DNA of 64,000 nucleotides from CAVPEW01 sp963703565 (GCA_963703565.1 CAVPEW010000068.1:62001-126000); one strand, 5' to 3'. Counted from the stretch's first letter, positions 16,105-25,899 are shown. Notes: a model not told the origin generated them from the sequence alone. Made by a program: numbers and translations.

Positions 16105-16391
16105 CTCTCGAATGAAGTGGCTGGTCAGCGCCGCTAACGGCTCGAGTCGTCGCGCCTCGACGCCTGCTCCCGAGCCGGCCGAAACACGGCGTTCGCCTGC
16201 CGGTCGCAAGCGGTGGGTTACGGTCGCGCCGGCGACGCGAACGAGGGATTCCACGACAGCGTGGAGGAGTCGATGACCGTTCTGGTCAGCAGCGAGATCG
16301 CGTGCGCGGATGACCCCGACACCTTCGAGGGCGGCGGCCCGGGGCATCGGGCACCGGGCGTGCCCGTGCGGCCAGGAGGCACCTGCTGATC
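16105..16391. other. Region between island scar and glycan cluster
   Basis: No gene is supported. AGGAGG at 16374-16379 lies 12 bases before the glycosyltransferase ATG, a wide spacing for a ribosome site. No promoter is clear, though the glycan operon must start here or in the island. Confidence 0.4.
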
Positions 16392-17543
16392 ATGGTGCCG
16401 GCCCCCTCACCCGTGCGCCCACCGGTGGCCATCGTGCACGACTACCTCACCCAGAGGGGCGGGGCCGAGCGCGTCGTGCTGTCGATGCTCCAAGCGTTCC
16501 CCGACGCCCCCCTCTACACCTCGGTCTACGACCCCGACGCCACGTTCCCAGAGTTCCGCTCCCACGACGTGCGACCCCTGTGGACCGACAAGGTGCCCGG
16601 CCTGCGCCGCGACCACCGCCGAGGGTTGCTGTTCTACCCGCTGGCGTTCTCCGGGCTGACGGTGGACGCCGAGGTGACCGTGTGCTCGTCGTCGGGCTTC
16701 GCCCACGGGGTGAGGGCCACGGGGCGCAAGGTCGTGTACTGCTACACCCCGGCCCGCTGGCTCTACGGCGAGGCCGACGCCTACCTGGCGGCCTGGTCGC
16801 CGGCCGTGCGCGCGCTGGCGCGCACCGTCGCTCGGCCCCTACGAGCCTGGGACCAGCGGGCGGCCCGCTCCGCGGGCCACGTGGTCACCAGCTCCACCGC
16901 GGTTCGCGAGCGGATCCGGCGCACCTACCACCTCGAAGCCACCGTGGTCCCGCCCCCCATGCACGTCGACACCGCGGGCCCGCAGCGCCCGCTGGCCGGG
17001 ATCGAGCCAGGCTTCGTTCTGTCGGTGGGCCGCCTGCTCGCCTACAAGAACGTCGACGCTCTCGTGGCCGCCATGGCCGAGGTGCCGGACGAGCGCCTGG
17101 TCGTGGTGGGCGCCGGACCCGAGCGCGAGAGACTGGCGGCCATGGCCGGACCCAACGTCACCATCGCCGGCGCGGTCGACGACGCCGAGCTGCGCTGGTG
17201 CTACGCCCACTGCGCCGCGCTCGTGTCGGCCAGCTTCGAGGACTACGGCCTCACCCCCATCGAGGCCGCCGCCCACGGCAAGCCCGCTGCCGTGCTGCGC
17301 CGGGGCGGGTTCCTCGACACGGTGGTGGAGGGCGAGACCGGCGTGTTCTTCGACGAAGCCCACCCCCACGCCATCGCCGAGGCCGTCGACAAGCTCCTGG
17401 CCGCCACCTGGGACGCTGCCCGCCTCGCGGCGCACGCGGACGGCTACAGCCCGGCCGGGTTCGCGGAGCGGCTGCGAGCGCTCGCCGCGGTGGATGTCGC
17501 ACCGGTAGGAGCCGCACCGATGATGGGAGCCACCCGTGGCTGA
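16392..17543 (+). CDS. Family 4 glycosyltransferase
   Basis: The 383-residue protein has two Rossmann domains of the GT-B fold. The N-terminal half opens with VAIVHDYLTQRGGAERV, a pattern of acceptor-binding GT4 domains. The donor domain shows SVGRLLAYKNVDALV and the E-x7-E type motif FEDYGLTPIEAAAHGKP that binds the nucleotide-sugar phosphate. It would transfer a sugar from a nucleotide sugar to a growing lipid-linked glycan at the inner face of the membrane. It is the first gene of the glycan operon; its end overlaps the ABC exporter gene by eight bases. Sugar specificity is unknown. Confidence 0.88.
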   Translation: MVPAPSPVRPPVAIVHDYLTQRGGAERVVLSMLQAFPDAPLYTSVYDPDATFPEFRSHDVRPLWTDKVPGLRRDHRRGLLFYPLAFSGLTVDAEVTVCSSSGFAHGVRATGRKVVYCYTPARWLYGEADAYLAAWSPAVRALARTVARPLRAWDQRAARSAGHVVTSSTAVRERIRRTYHLEATVVPPPMHVDTAGPQRPLAGIEPGFVLSVGRLLAYKNVDALVAAMAEVPDERLVVVGAGPERERLAAMAGPNVTIAGAVDDAELRWCYAHCAALVSASFEDYGLTPIEAAAHGKPAAVLRRGGFLDTVVEGETGVFFDEAHPHAIAEAVDKLLAATWDAARLAAHADGYSPAGFAERLRALAAVDVAPVGAAPMMGATRG

Positions 17544-19347
17544 ACCGTCGTCTCGGGCGGGAGCCAACGGCGCCTCCGGCACCCCTTCGTCGCCCCTGGC
17601 CCGGCTCCGTGTCGCCTGGACGCGCCTGCGGCCGCTGTTGGGCGACCGCACCATGCCGGTGGTGGTGCTGGCCGGAGCGTCGGTGGGCGCCGGGCTGGCC
17701 GAGGCCGGGGTGCTGGCCCTAGCCGCCCAGGTGGCCGCCGCCATGGTGGTGGGCGACGACGTCATCGGGGCCGACCTCGGGCCTGCCGGCGTCGAGCTCG
17801 GCATCGGCGCCGCCCTGGCCGTCGCCTTCGGTCTCGCCGTGGTCCGCCTCCTGCTCCAGGTCGTGCTGGCCTGGCTCCCGGCGCGCATCTCGGCCGACGT
17901 GCAGGCCCGGCTGCGCAGCGACGTGTTCGAGGCGTTCACCCGGGCGTCGTGGCCGGCCCAGGCCGACGAGCGCGACGGCCACCTCCAGGAGCTGATGACC
18001 AGCCAGATCGCCCAGGCCGTCCAGGCGGTGATCAACGTCGCTGCCCTCCTGTCGGGCGCGGCCATGTTCGCCACCCTCACCGTCTCGGCGTTCGCCCTCT
18101 CCGTGCCGGTGGCGGTGGTGTCGCTGGTGGGTGCGGCAGCGATGTTCGCGCTGCTGTGGCCGCTCAACCGCCTGGGCAAGGCCGCGGCGCGCGAGCTGTC
18201 GCAAGCTCAGATGGACCACGCCACCGCCGTCAACGAGTCGGTGCGCCTGGCCGAGGAGTCCCACGTGTTCGGCACGGCCGCGGCGCATCGGGCCCGGGTG
18301 GGCGAGCTCATCGAGGCGGCCCGCCGGGCGTTCTTCCGCTTCCAGCTGACCGGCGGGCTGGCCCGCAGCACCTACCAGAGCCTGGCCATCCTGCTCGTCG
18401 TCGCCGGGCTGGCTGCCATCTACGCCGCCGATGCCGGCGACCTCCCGTCGCTCGGGGCTGCCGTGCTGCTGCTGGTGCGGGCCGGCAGCTACGGCCAGCA
18501 GGTACAGGGCTCCTACCACGGGCTGATCCAGATGGTGCCCTACCTCGACCGGATCGACGCCGCCGTCGCCGCCTACCGGGCTTCGGCCGAGTCCGATGGT
18601 GGGGCGCCGCTGCCGGCGATCACCAGCCTGGCCTTCGACCGGGCCACGTTCGCCTACGTGCCCGGCCGGCCCGCCCTGCGCGACGTGACCTTCGAGATCG
18701 CCGGCGGCGAGACCATCGGCGTGGTCGGCCCCTCCGGGGCGGGCAAGTCCACCCTGGTGCAGCTGCTCCTGCGCCTCCGCCAGCCCCAGGCCGGCCACTT
18801 CCTGGTCAACGGCACCCCGGCCAGCTCGTTCTCCCGGTCCGACTGGCAGCGCCGGGTGGCGTATGTGTCCCAGGAGCCCCGGGTGTTCGGCGGCACCGTG
18901 GCCGACAACATCCGCTACTTCCGCGACCTCGATGCCGCCGCCGTGGAGCGGGCCGCCCGCATGGCCCACATCCACGACGACGTCGTGGCCATGCCCCGCG
19001 GCTACGACACGGTGATCGGCCAGCGCGCCGACGCCGTCTCCGGCGGCCAACGCCAACGGATCTGCCTGGCCCGGGCCCTGGCCGCCGAGCCCGACCTGCT
19101 CGTGCTCGACGAACCGACCAGCGCCCTCGACCTGGCCTCGGAGGCGGCGGTGCAGGCCTCGCTCGCCGAGCTCCAGGGCCGGGTGACGATGGTGATCATC
19201 GCCCACCGGATCTCCACCCTGTCGTCGTGTGACCGCCTGCTGGTGCTGGCCGACGGTGCGGTCGAGGCCCTCGCTCCCGCACGCGAGCTGGCCGGCACGA
19301 ACGCCTTCCTGTCGCATGCCTACGAGCTGACCGAGAGGACAGCATGA
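17536..19347 (+). CDS. ABC exporter, fused membrane and ATPase domains
   Basis: The 603-residue half-transporter joins a six-helix membrane domain (about residues 30-330) to an ATPase. Walker A GPSGAGKST (about 398-406), signature SGGQRQR, Walker B LLVLDEPTSALD and the switch His in IIAHRIST are all present. Being inside a glycan operon that has no Wzx-type flippase, it probably moves a lipid-linked glycan or another cluster product across the membrane as a homodimer. GTG 17536 overlaps the upstream gene, and its TGA overlaps an ATG that opens a 48-residue frame. Confidence 0.88.
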   Translation: MAEPSSRAGANGASGTPSSPLARLRVAWTRLRPLLGDRTMPVVVLAGASVGAGLAEAGVLALAAQVAAAMVVGDDVIGADLGPAGVELGIGAALAVAFGLAVVRLLLQVVLAWLPARISADVQARLRSDVFEAFTRASWPAQADERDGHLQELMTSQIAQAVQAVINVAALLSGAAMFATLTVSAFALSVPVAVVSLVGAAAMFALLWPLNRLGKAAARELSQAQMDHATAVNESVRLAEESHVFGTAAAHRARVGELIEAARRAFFRFQLTGGLARSTYQSLAILLVVAGLAAIYAADAGDLPSLGAAVLLLVRAGSYGQQVQGSYHGLIQMVPYLDRIDAAVAAYRASAESDGGAPLPAITSLAFDRATFAYVPGRPALRDVTFEIAGGETIGVVGPSGAGKSTLVQLLLRLRQPQAGHFLVNGTPASSFSRSDWQRRVAYVSQEPRVFGGTVADNIRYFRDLDAAAVERAARMAHIHDDVVAMPRGYDTVIGQRADAVSGGQRQRICLARALAAEPDLLVLDEPTSALDLASEAAVQASLAELQGRVTMVIIAHRISTLSSCDRLLVLADGAVEALAPARELAGTNAFLSHAYELTERTA

Positions 19348-19490
19348 GCGGCACCGGGGCCGGGCCATCCCGCGCCGGACGCGAACCGTGGGAGCGAGCC
19401 CACTTCCTCGCTATCAGCAAGACCGTGCAGCTCTGCCAATCCGCGATGGGTAGCGACGACTTCGTCTCGGAGCGGGAGCCGACGCCGTGA
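19344..19490 (+). CDS. Possible 48-residue linking ORF
   Basis: This small frame is joined to both neighbours: its ATG overlaps the exporter stop (ATGA) and its TGA overlaps the GTG of the FkbM gene. The product has no recognised domain or membrane segment. Double overlap suggests it keeps ribosomes moving between the two genes, or it is the remnant of a deleted gene. Whether the peptide has a role is unknown. Confidence 0.35.
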   Translation: MSGTGAGPSRAGREPWERAHFLAISKTVQLCQSAMGSDDFVSEREPTP

Positions 19491-20347
19491 TCGCACCACT
19501 TCGAGAAATCGCTGCCGTGCCCGCCCGTCCTGCCCTCGCGGCAGCGTTGCGCGCCCTTCCGATTGCTTTCGGCGACCGGGGACGGCGCCACGCCGAATGG
19601 CGGGCGAACCACTGGGCGCCCACGTGGCTCCATGCCCACGCGACAGCCGTCACGGCCCGGCGCGGTGGGATCCGCTGGGAGCTGGATCTGCGGGCCAACG
19701 TCCAGCGCTCCCTGTACTTCACCGGGCACTACGAGCCTCGCGTCCATCACCTGTTGCGTTCTGCCGTGCCCCCCGGCGGCGTGTTCGTCGAGGTGGGAGC
19801 CCACATCGGCGTGCACGCGCTGCCGATCTCTCGGTATCTGGCGAATACCGGCGGCAGCGTGATCGCGTTCGAACCCGCACCGGACAACGCCACGAAGCTG
19901 CGGACTGCCGCAGCGCGTTCGGGGATCTCGAACCTTTGCATCGTCGAAACCGCGTTGGGATCGGTACCGGGGACGGCGCGTCTCTACGCCAGGGACGACT
20001 ACGGCCCGCACGACACGGGGGTGCGTTCGGTCTTCGGGAGCGGGGAGCCTGCGTTCACGGTCCCTGTTGCCGTCTTCGACGACTGGGCGGAGGTTCACGC
20101 ACTCCGTCGGATGGACGTCGTCAAGATCGGCGTCGAGGGGGCCGAGCTCGACGTCCTGGCCGGGATGAGCGGCGCGCTGCGACGACATCGTCCCGGTCTC
20201 ATCGTGATCGAGCTGCTCGAAGAGAACTGCCACGCCGCCGGCGTCGAGAGCGCAGACATCGAAGCCTTCCTCGCCGACCATGGGTATCGCCAGCACGAGC
20301 TCCTCGAGAAGAACGCGGTCTTCATGCCAATGGACGGTGCTCGATGA
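19487..20347 (+). CDS. FkbM family SAM-dependent methyltransferase
   Basis: The 286-residue protein has the FkbM layout: SAM motif I as VFVEVGAHIGVHAL (about 99-112), motif with VIAFEPAPDNATKLR, and the terminal DVVKIGVEGAELDVLAGM followed by IVIELLEEN. FkbM enzymes O-methylate sugars or polyketides. Here the likely substrate is a hydroxyl of the glycan. One typical family residue is changed: DVVKIGVEG has Gly where KIDVEG is usual. The GTG start overlaps the small upstream frame and the TGA overlaps the sulfotransferase ATG. Confidence 0.87.
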   Translation: MIAPLREIAAVPARPALAAALRALPIAFGDRGRRHAEWRANHWAPTWLHAHATAVTARRGGIRWELDLRANVQRSLYFTGHYEPRVHHLLRSAVPPGGVFVEVGAHIGVHALPISRYLANTGGSVIAFEPAPDNATKLRTAAARSGISNLCIVETALGSVPGTARLYARDDYGPHDTGVRSVFGSGEPAFTVPVAVFDDWAEVHALRRMDVVKIGVEGAELDVLAGMSGALRRHRPGLIVIELLEENCHAAGVESADIEAFLADHGYRQHELLEKNAVFMPMDGAR

Positions 20348-21345
20348 CCGGTATCGCCGAATCCAAGCTGGCCAACCAGGGGACAACGGCGGCCGAAGGC
20401 ATCCGGCGGCCCGACTTCTTCGTGATCGGCCAACCGAAGAGCGGCACCACCGCTCTGCACAGCATGCTCTCGATGCACCCAGAGATTTTCATGTCGGAAC
20501 CGAAGGAGCCGATCTTCCTTGCAACCGACATGCGGGTGCGCTTCCAACCAACCCGCAGCGCACCCGAGATCGCGTCCCTCGCCGAGTACCTCCACCTCTT
20601 CGATGGCGCAGCGCCCGATCAGCTCGCGGGCGAGGCGTCCACCCTCTACGTGCTTTCGACCACGGCAGCGCAGACCATCGCTGCGCTGAACCCGGATGCC
20701 AAGATCGTCGTTCTGTTTCGGGAGCCGGCGGCGTTCCTGCGCTCGCTACACCTGCAACTGCTCCAGACACACGTCGAATCCGTTCGGTCGCTCACGCGCG
20801 CCTTGTCACTCGAGGAGAGCAGACGGCAGGGACGGCGAATCCCTCGCCGGTCCCACCGGCCGCAGTTGCTGCGCTACTCCGATCACGTGCGGTACACCAA
20901 GCAACTGCAGCGGTACCACGACGCCTTCCCTCCCGAGCAGGTGCTCGTGCTCATCTACGAGGACTTCCGGCGCGACAACGAGGGCGTGCTCCGCCAGGTC
21001 TTCCGGTTCCTCGGTGTGGACGAGTCGATCGCGGTCGAAGCCGTCGATGCGAACCCAACCGTCCGCACCCGGTCCCAGCACCTCGACGACATCGTCCACC
21101 GGGTCTCGGTGGGCATTGGCACCCCAGCACGCATCGTCAAGCAAACCGTGAAGGCGGTCACGCCAACGGGCATCCGACGCAAGGCCTTGGAGACGGTTCA
21201 GTCCCGTGTGGTGTACGGGGCGCCTCCCCCGGCCGACCCCGCCCTCATGGCCGAGCTGCGCGCCCGCTTCCGGCCCGAGGTCGAGCGGTTCAGCGAGTAC
21301 CTCGGCCGGGACCTCATCACGCTCTGGGGATACGGAGATGTCTGA
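20344..21345 (+). CDS. Sulfotransferase 1 (PAPS-dependent)
   Basis: The 333-residue enzyme belongs to the PAPS-dependent sulfotransferase family. The 5'-phosphosulfate loop is FFVIGQPKSGTTALHSML (about 25-42), and the 3'-phosphate site is the strand and helix VVLFREPAAFLRSLHLQLL (Arg and Ser, about 124-142). Later VLVLIYEDFRRDN and VFRFLGVDESI are typical of the heparan-type branch. It would sulfate a sugar hydroxyl of the glycan. ATG 20344 overlaps the upstream stop. Confidence 0.88.
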   Translation: MTGIAESKLANQGTTAAEGIRRPDFFVIGQPKSGTTALHSMLSMHPEIFMSEPKEPIFLATDMRVRFQPTRSAPEIASLAEYLHLFDGAAPDQLAGEASTLYVLSTTAAQTIAALNPDAKIVVLFREPAAFLRSLHLQLLQTHVESVRSLTRALSLEESRRQGRRIPRRSHRPQLLRYSDHVRYTKQLQRYHDAFPPEQVLVLIYEDFRRDNEGVLRQVFRFLGVDESIAVEAVDANPTVRTRSQHLDDIVHRVSVGIGTPARIVKQTVKAVTPTGIRRKALETVQSRVVYGAPPPADPALMAELRARFRPEVERFSEYLGRDLITLWGYGDV

Positions 21346-22523
21346 GCCGCTCCCCGAGATCGCTCTGAGACCGTTCCGCCCGGAGTGGCGCGCTGACGTG
21401 CAGCGTCAGCAGCGTGCTGCCCTCGAGGGCGGTCCGACGGTCGCGTCCTCCACCGGTCCCTACGGCCTGGGCGGGCTCGGTCGCCACCTGGCCGAGCTCG
21501 TCGAAGCGCTACGGCAAAAGGGCGACCTGTCCTGCTATCTGAGCCCGGCGCCCCGGCCAGAAGATGTCGGATCCGACGCATCCACTGCCCGATCATCGGA
21601 GCTGGCCCGAAGGCTGGCGACGGTGCCACCGCTGAGGTTCTCGCATTCCGCTCGTGTCCGCCTCGGTAACGCCGGCTTCGACGTCGCTGCGTCGCGAGCC
21701 TCTTCCGTCCGCCGACCATCTGGTCGTCTTCAACGGCCACGCTCGCCGCCACATCCGCGTCGCCCGGGAGCGCGGGTACCGGTCGGTGACCCTCATATCC
21801 GCGAATAGCCACATGGCTCACGTCGCCCGCCAGCACGACAAGGCCTACCAGGCACACCCCATCGAGAAGCCGTGGGGGCGTGCACTTCTGAAGTCCAACC
21901 TCGCGGAGTACCAGGCAGCGGACTTCGTCGACGTGTCCTCGAGATACGCGTGGGAGTCCTTCGTCGACGACGGCTTCCCCGAGGACCGTCTCCGCCTCTT
22001 CCCGCTCACCCCGCACCCGCGCTTCGCGCCGCGGGTCGCAACGCCGACGGTCGACACCTTCAACGTCGTGTATGTAGGCAGCCTTGCGGTGCACAAGGGC
22101 GTCCCGTTGCTGATCGACGCGTTCCGCCGCCTGCCACACCGAGACCTCCGGCTCGTCCTTGTCGGCGGCTGGGGCACCCGGGGCATGCGACGCTTCGTCG
22201 AGCGGGCGTGCGCAACCGATTCCCGCATCGCGGTCCGGCCCGGCGACCCCCTGCCCCATCTGCAGCAAGCCGGCGTGTGCGTGCACCCGACCTACGAAGA
22301 CGGCTTCGGATACGCGCCCGCCGAGGCCCTGGCGACCGGCGTGCCGGTGATCGTCAGCGAAGACACCGGGATGAAGGAACTGGTGCGTTCGCCGCACGAC
22401 GGCATCGTCGTCACCACCGGCGACCTCGAGGCGCTCACCACGGCCATCGACACTGCGTACCACGGTTCTTTACCCCCGCGCCTTCCCGCCGGTACGGCGG
22501 AGCACCCCGGAGAGCGTCGATGA
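21338..22523 (+). CDS. Family 4 glycosyltransferase (frame break near 21695)
   Basis: The intact protein would have about 395 residues: an N-terminal domain from MSEPLPEIALRPF with SSTGPYGLGGLGRHLAELV, then a donor domain with YVGSLAVHKGVPLLIDAF and EDGFGYAPAEALATGVPV. The frame breaks near 21693-21697, after GFDVAAS, and continues one frame over as PLPSADHLVVFNGHARR. Restoring CGCGCGAG where CGCGAG is read repairs it. ATG 21338 overlaps the end of sulfotransferase 1, and the TGA at 22521-22523 overlaps the next ATG, so both ends sit normally in the operon. Confidence 0.82.
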
Positions 22524-23470
22524 CCAGCGATCCCATCTTCATCGTTGGCGCGCCACGGTCGGGGACGTCGATCACGCGGTTGCTCGTGAACGGTCATTCG
22601 AACGTCGCCGTGCCGGGGGAGACGTCGTTCTTCCCAGCGATCTTCGATCGCTGCGACGACTGGCAGGTCAGATGGCATGACGCGGTCGGCGCCTTCATGC
22701 ACCAGTGCGAGAGAGCGTTCGAACCACGGATCGATCTCGACAGCGTGCAGACGGAGCTGCTGGCCGCGGATGCTGACCCGGGACGGTTGCTGTCTCTCCC
22801 CCTCCAGCGTTGGGCCGCAGCCCAAGGCAAGGGGCGATGGGGCGAGAAGACGCCATACCACATCTTCTTCGCGGATGTGATCTGGGGTCTCTTTCCCGGA
22901 GCCAAGATCATCGAGATGATCCGTGACCCGCGGTCGGTGGTGGCGTCGATGAACCGCTTCCGGTGGACGAGCGACGACGCCATCCTGAACGCCCGGTTGT
23001 GGCGTGATGTCCAGACCAAGGGACGAGCGGTGCTCTTGGAGCACGCTCCTGCCGACGGTCTGCTCACCATCCGCTACGAATCTCTTGTCGCCGACCCGGA
23101 GCACACGGCGCGCACCATCTGCAGCTTCATCGGTGAGGACTTCGAATCGACGATGCTGGCGACGCACGAATCCGCTCGGGCCTTCGTGCCTGACCCACAG
23201 TCACCCAAGATCGTCGAACCGATCTCTGCTGGCCGCGCCGACTGGACGACCGAGCTGACCGAGCGCCAGGTGGCACAAGTGGAGGCGGTGTGCAGGCCGG
23301 TCATGGAGGAGCTCGGCTACCAACCCGTCACCAGGAACACCCCGCTGGCGGTGCGGGCCGAAGCCTCCATGAAGAACCTCTACGTTGCTCTCAAGCAACG
23401 CCAGCACCACGATCTCCGATACCACCCCGTCCAATACCGCCCGCTCGAACGGCTGCGCCGGAGCCGATGA
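22520..23470 (+). CDS. Sulfotransferase 2 (PAPS-dependent)
   Basis: The 316-residue enzyme has the PAPS loop IFIVGAPRSGTSITRLL (6-22), WGEKTPYHIFFADV, and the 3'-phosphate motif IEMIRDPRSVVASMNRF (about 131-147). It differs strongly from sulfotransferase 1, so the two probably modify different positions. ATG 22520 overlaps the glycosyltransferase stop and its own TGA overlaps the next ATG. Confidence 0.87.
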   Translation: MTSDPIFIVGAPRSGTSITRLLVNGHSNVAVPGETSFFPAIFDRCDDWQVRWHDAVGAFMHQCERAFEPRIDLDSVQTELLAADADPGRLLSLPLQRWAAAQGKGRWGEKTPYHIFFADVIWGLFPGAKIIEMIRDPRSVVASMNRFRWTSDDAILNARLWRDVQTKGRAVLLEHAPADGLLTIRYESLVADPEHTARTICSFIGEDFESTMLATHESARAFVPDPQSPKIVEPISAGRADWTTELTERQVAQVEAVCRPVMEELGYQPVTRNTPLAVRAEASMKNLYVALKQRQHHDLRYHPVQYRPLERLRRSR

Positions 23471-24684
23471 AGATCCGATTCGTCCACGACTCGCCGATCG
23501 TCGGCGGCCTGGCGCTTGCCACCGAGCGGCTGGCGACGGCGCTGACCGAACGAGGGCACCGCTGCGACCTGCTCGTCCCTGCTGCTCACCACTCCGATCG
23601 GGCAGGCCCAGTTCCGCAGGTGGCTACAGATGAACTCACCCTGACGGCCGTGAAGGACGCCAGCGGGCTGACACGCGCCTTGGCCGACGGCGAGCCGGAC
23701 CTGCTGGTGGTCGGGACCGGTCGTGTTGACATCCTCGAAGCAGCGCTCGCAGTTGCGCCCACGCTCCTCCACTCGCACATGCATTGGGCGGTGTGCCCCG
23801 ACGCGGGTCGGTACTGGAACCGCGTCGGGCTTGAATGCAGCGTCAAGGCGGGATGGAAATGTGCTGCACTTCGGCCCTTGCTGGGCTGTTCGGGACGGCA
23901 GCGGGCCTTCGATCCGCGCTTCGTGCGGAACCAGCAGCGCCTCATCGAGCTGCTCGCCACCGGTGCGATCGGCGCAATCGCGATCAGCCACCGTCAAGCA
24001 GAGCTGCTCGTGGACCACGGCGTGAGCGAGCGCTCCATCTCCGTGATCCCGAACCTCGGCATGCGGATGACGCCGCAGCAGCTCGCGGCCGCCGCGGCCG
24101 GCACTCCCGAGGACGAGCGTTCGGCCGTGTGCTTCTTCGGCCGGCTGAGCAAGGAGAAGGGCGCACAGCACCTGCCGGAGCTGGCAGCGCTCATCGGGGA
24201 TGTTCCGCTCCGTGTCTTCGGAGAGGGCTACCTCGACGAATCTCTCCGACTTGGACCCAGCCTCCGCGGACATGTCAGCCAGACGCGCGTGGCCGGGGTA
24301 CTGCAGTGGGCGCGAGCAACGGTCTTCCCTTCGCAGTGGCCAGAGCCCGGTGGCATCGTCGGCATCGATGCCCAGCTCTCCGGCTGTCCGTTGGCGGCAT
24401 TCGCAGCCGGAGCAGCCCTCGACTGGCCTGACGCAGAGCTGTTCGCACCCGGCCAGGTGGCGAGCATGGCCGAGTGGGTGGCGCAGCAGCCCCCTATGAC
24501 TGAACCGCGTGCCCCGGAGCTGATCGCTGCCCGGCAATCGTCGTACTGGAATCACGTCGTGGGCGGTGCATCACGGGATCTCGAACACTTCGCAACGTCC
24601 GGTTTCTTCGCGCCGGCGAGCGGCAATCGAGTCCGTGAAGCGATCGAGGTGAGCACAGATGACCGTGCGCGGCCCTCGACGTGA
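23467..24684 (+). CDS. Family 4 glycosyltransferase, divergent
   Basis: The 405-residue protein begins with IRFVHDSPIVGGLALATERLA, a GT4 acceptor domain, and includes HSHMHWAVCPDAGRYW followed by a Cys-rich stretch (GLECSVKAGWKCAALRPLLGC) seen in a subset of GT4 enzymes. The donor domain has CFFGRLSKEKGAQHLPEL and FPSQWPEPGGIVGIDAQLSG. Sugar specificity is unknown. ATG 23467 overlaps the sulfotransferase 2 stop. Confidence 0.82.
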   Translation: MKIRFVHDSPIVGGLALATERLATALTERGHRCDLLVPAAHHSDRAGPVPQVATDELTLTAVKDASGLTRALADGEPDLLVVGTGRVDILEAALAVAPTLLHSHMHWAVCPDAGRYWNRVGLECSVKAGWKCAALRPLLGCSGRQRAFDPRFVRNQQRLIELLATGAIGAIAISHRQAELLVDHGVSERSISVIPNLGMRMTPQQLAAAAAGTPEDERSAVCFFGRLSKEKGAQHLPELAALIGDVPLRVFGEGYLDESLRLGPSLRGHVSQTRVAGVLQWARATVFPSQWPEPGGIVGIDAQLSGCPLAAFAAGAALDWPDAELFAPGQVASMAEWVAQQPPMTEPRAPELIAARQSSYWNHVVGGASRDLEHFATSGFFAPASGNRVREAIEVSTDDRARPST

Positions 24685-24748
24685 GGATGCTCACGTGATG
24701 TCGTTCGGAGCCGTGATCCTCGCTAGCAGAGGGTCGCACAGATCATGA
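24659..24748 (+). CDS. Possible 29-residue linking ORF
   Basis: The frame starts inside the end of the upstream glycosyltransferase gene and its TGA overlaps the ATG of the next gene. The peptide has no recognisable content. It would bridge an otherwise untranslated gap of 60 bases in the operon, which is the only reason to list it. Confidence 0.2.
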   Translation: MTVRGPRREDAHVMSFGAVILASRGSHRS

Positions 24749-25899
24749 CGCTTCCCATGGACGGCGTTGCCGTCGCCACGGGCCAGCTCGGCCGGCCTCG
24801 GATCGTTGTCGCCGGGCTGTCGCCCGTGGGCACTTGCGGTGTCCGGGATCATGCCGGCCGATTGAGCGATGCCCTGCAGGAATGCGGCGCCCAGCCGACC
24901 ACGGTCTGGCTCGATCATCGGGACGAACTGCTCGCGCCGGTGCGGCTGGCAGCCATGCTCCGCCGTGCGTGTCGCCAAGCCGAGGCCGACGTGGTGCTCC
25001 TCCACTACTCGGTCTTCGCCTACTCGTGGCGGGGCATCCCGGTGTCGGTCCCGGCGCTGGCACTGTCGCTTCGCCGGCTCGGCGTCCCGGTGGTGCTCTT
25101 CGCCCACGAGTTCGCGTACCCGTGGGGCCAGCGAGGCTGGCGGGGCGCCGTTCTCTCGTCGACACAGCGCTTGGCGTTCGTCCCGCTCGTCGCCGCGTCC
25201 GACGCGGTCGTCGTGACCACGGAAGACCGAGTGACCTGGATCCGGGGACGGCGCTGGCTCCCGCGTCGCCCGCTGGCATCGGCCCCCGTGTTCTCGAACA
25301 TCTCGGTGCGGGCGACCGACGAGGCGGCGACGGCGGTGCCCGGCCGGGTCGGCGTCTTCGGCTTCGGCGCCGAGGGCCTCCTCACCGAGCTCGTCGTCGA
25401 GGCGCTCGCCCAGGTGCACCGGTCGAACCCCGGTGCGCACCCGCGGCTGATCGGAGCCCCAGGCTCCGACAGCCCCGCGGGGCGACGCCTCCAACGGCTC
25501 GCCGACCGAGAGGGCTGCCCCGTCTCCTTCAGCGGCCTGCTGGATGAAGACCAGCTGTCGCAGGAGCTGTCGAGCTGCGAGGTCATCTTCCACACCGACC
25601 CGGCCGGTCCGACGTCACGGAAGACCACGCTCGCGGCCGCACTCTCGCACGGAAGGCCGGTCGTCGCCTTCGACGGCCCGGATCGGTGGCAGGAGCTCGT
25701 CGACGCAGGAGCAGTCGAGCTCGTCCCAGCCGATGAGCGCGCCGCCACGGCGCTGGAGGCGCTCCTCCAGGACGACTCCCGCAAGGCGGCCCTGGCCGAG
25801 CGGGCCCGCGAGTTCGCCGCGGCACGGCTGTCCCCGCAGCACACGGCCAGGACCATGCTGGAGACGATGGATCAAGTCGACAGCCGAGGATGGTCATGA
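24745..25899 (+). CDS. GT-B glycosyltransferase, GT4-like
   Basis: The 384-residue protein has an N-terminal Rossmann domain (RIVVAGLSPVGTCGVRDHAG, then LLHYSVFAYSWRGIP) and a donor domain with GVFGFGAEGLLTELVVEAL and SFSGLLDEDQLSQELSSCEV. The usual E-x7-E motif is replaced by TSRKTTLAAALSHGRPVV, so it is a divergent member. ATG 24745 is the first clear start; the TGA overlaps ATG 25896. Confidence 0.78.
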   Translation: MTLPMDGVAVATGQLGRPRIVVAGLSPVGTCGVRDHAGRLSDALQECGAQPTTVWLDHRDELLAPVRLAAMLRRACRQAEADVVLLHYSVFAYSWRGIPVSVPALALSLRRLGVPVVLFAHEFAYPWGQRGWRGAVLSSTQRLAFVPLVAASDAVVVTTEDRVTWIRGRRWLPRRPLASAPVFSNISVRATDEAATAVPGRVGVFGFGAEGLLTELVVEALAQVHRSNPGAHPRLIGAPGSDSPAGRRLQRLADREGCPVSFSGLLDEDQLSQELSSCEVIFHTDPAGPTSRKTTLAAALSHGRPVVAFDGPDRWQELVDAGAVELVPADERAATALEALLQDDSRKAALAERAREFAAARLSPQHTARTMLETMDQVDSRGWS

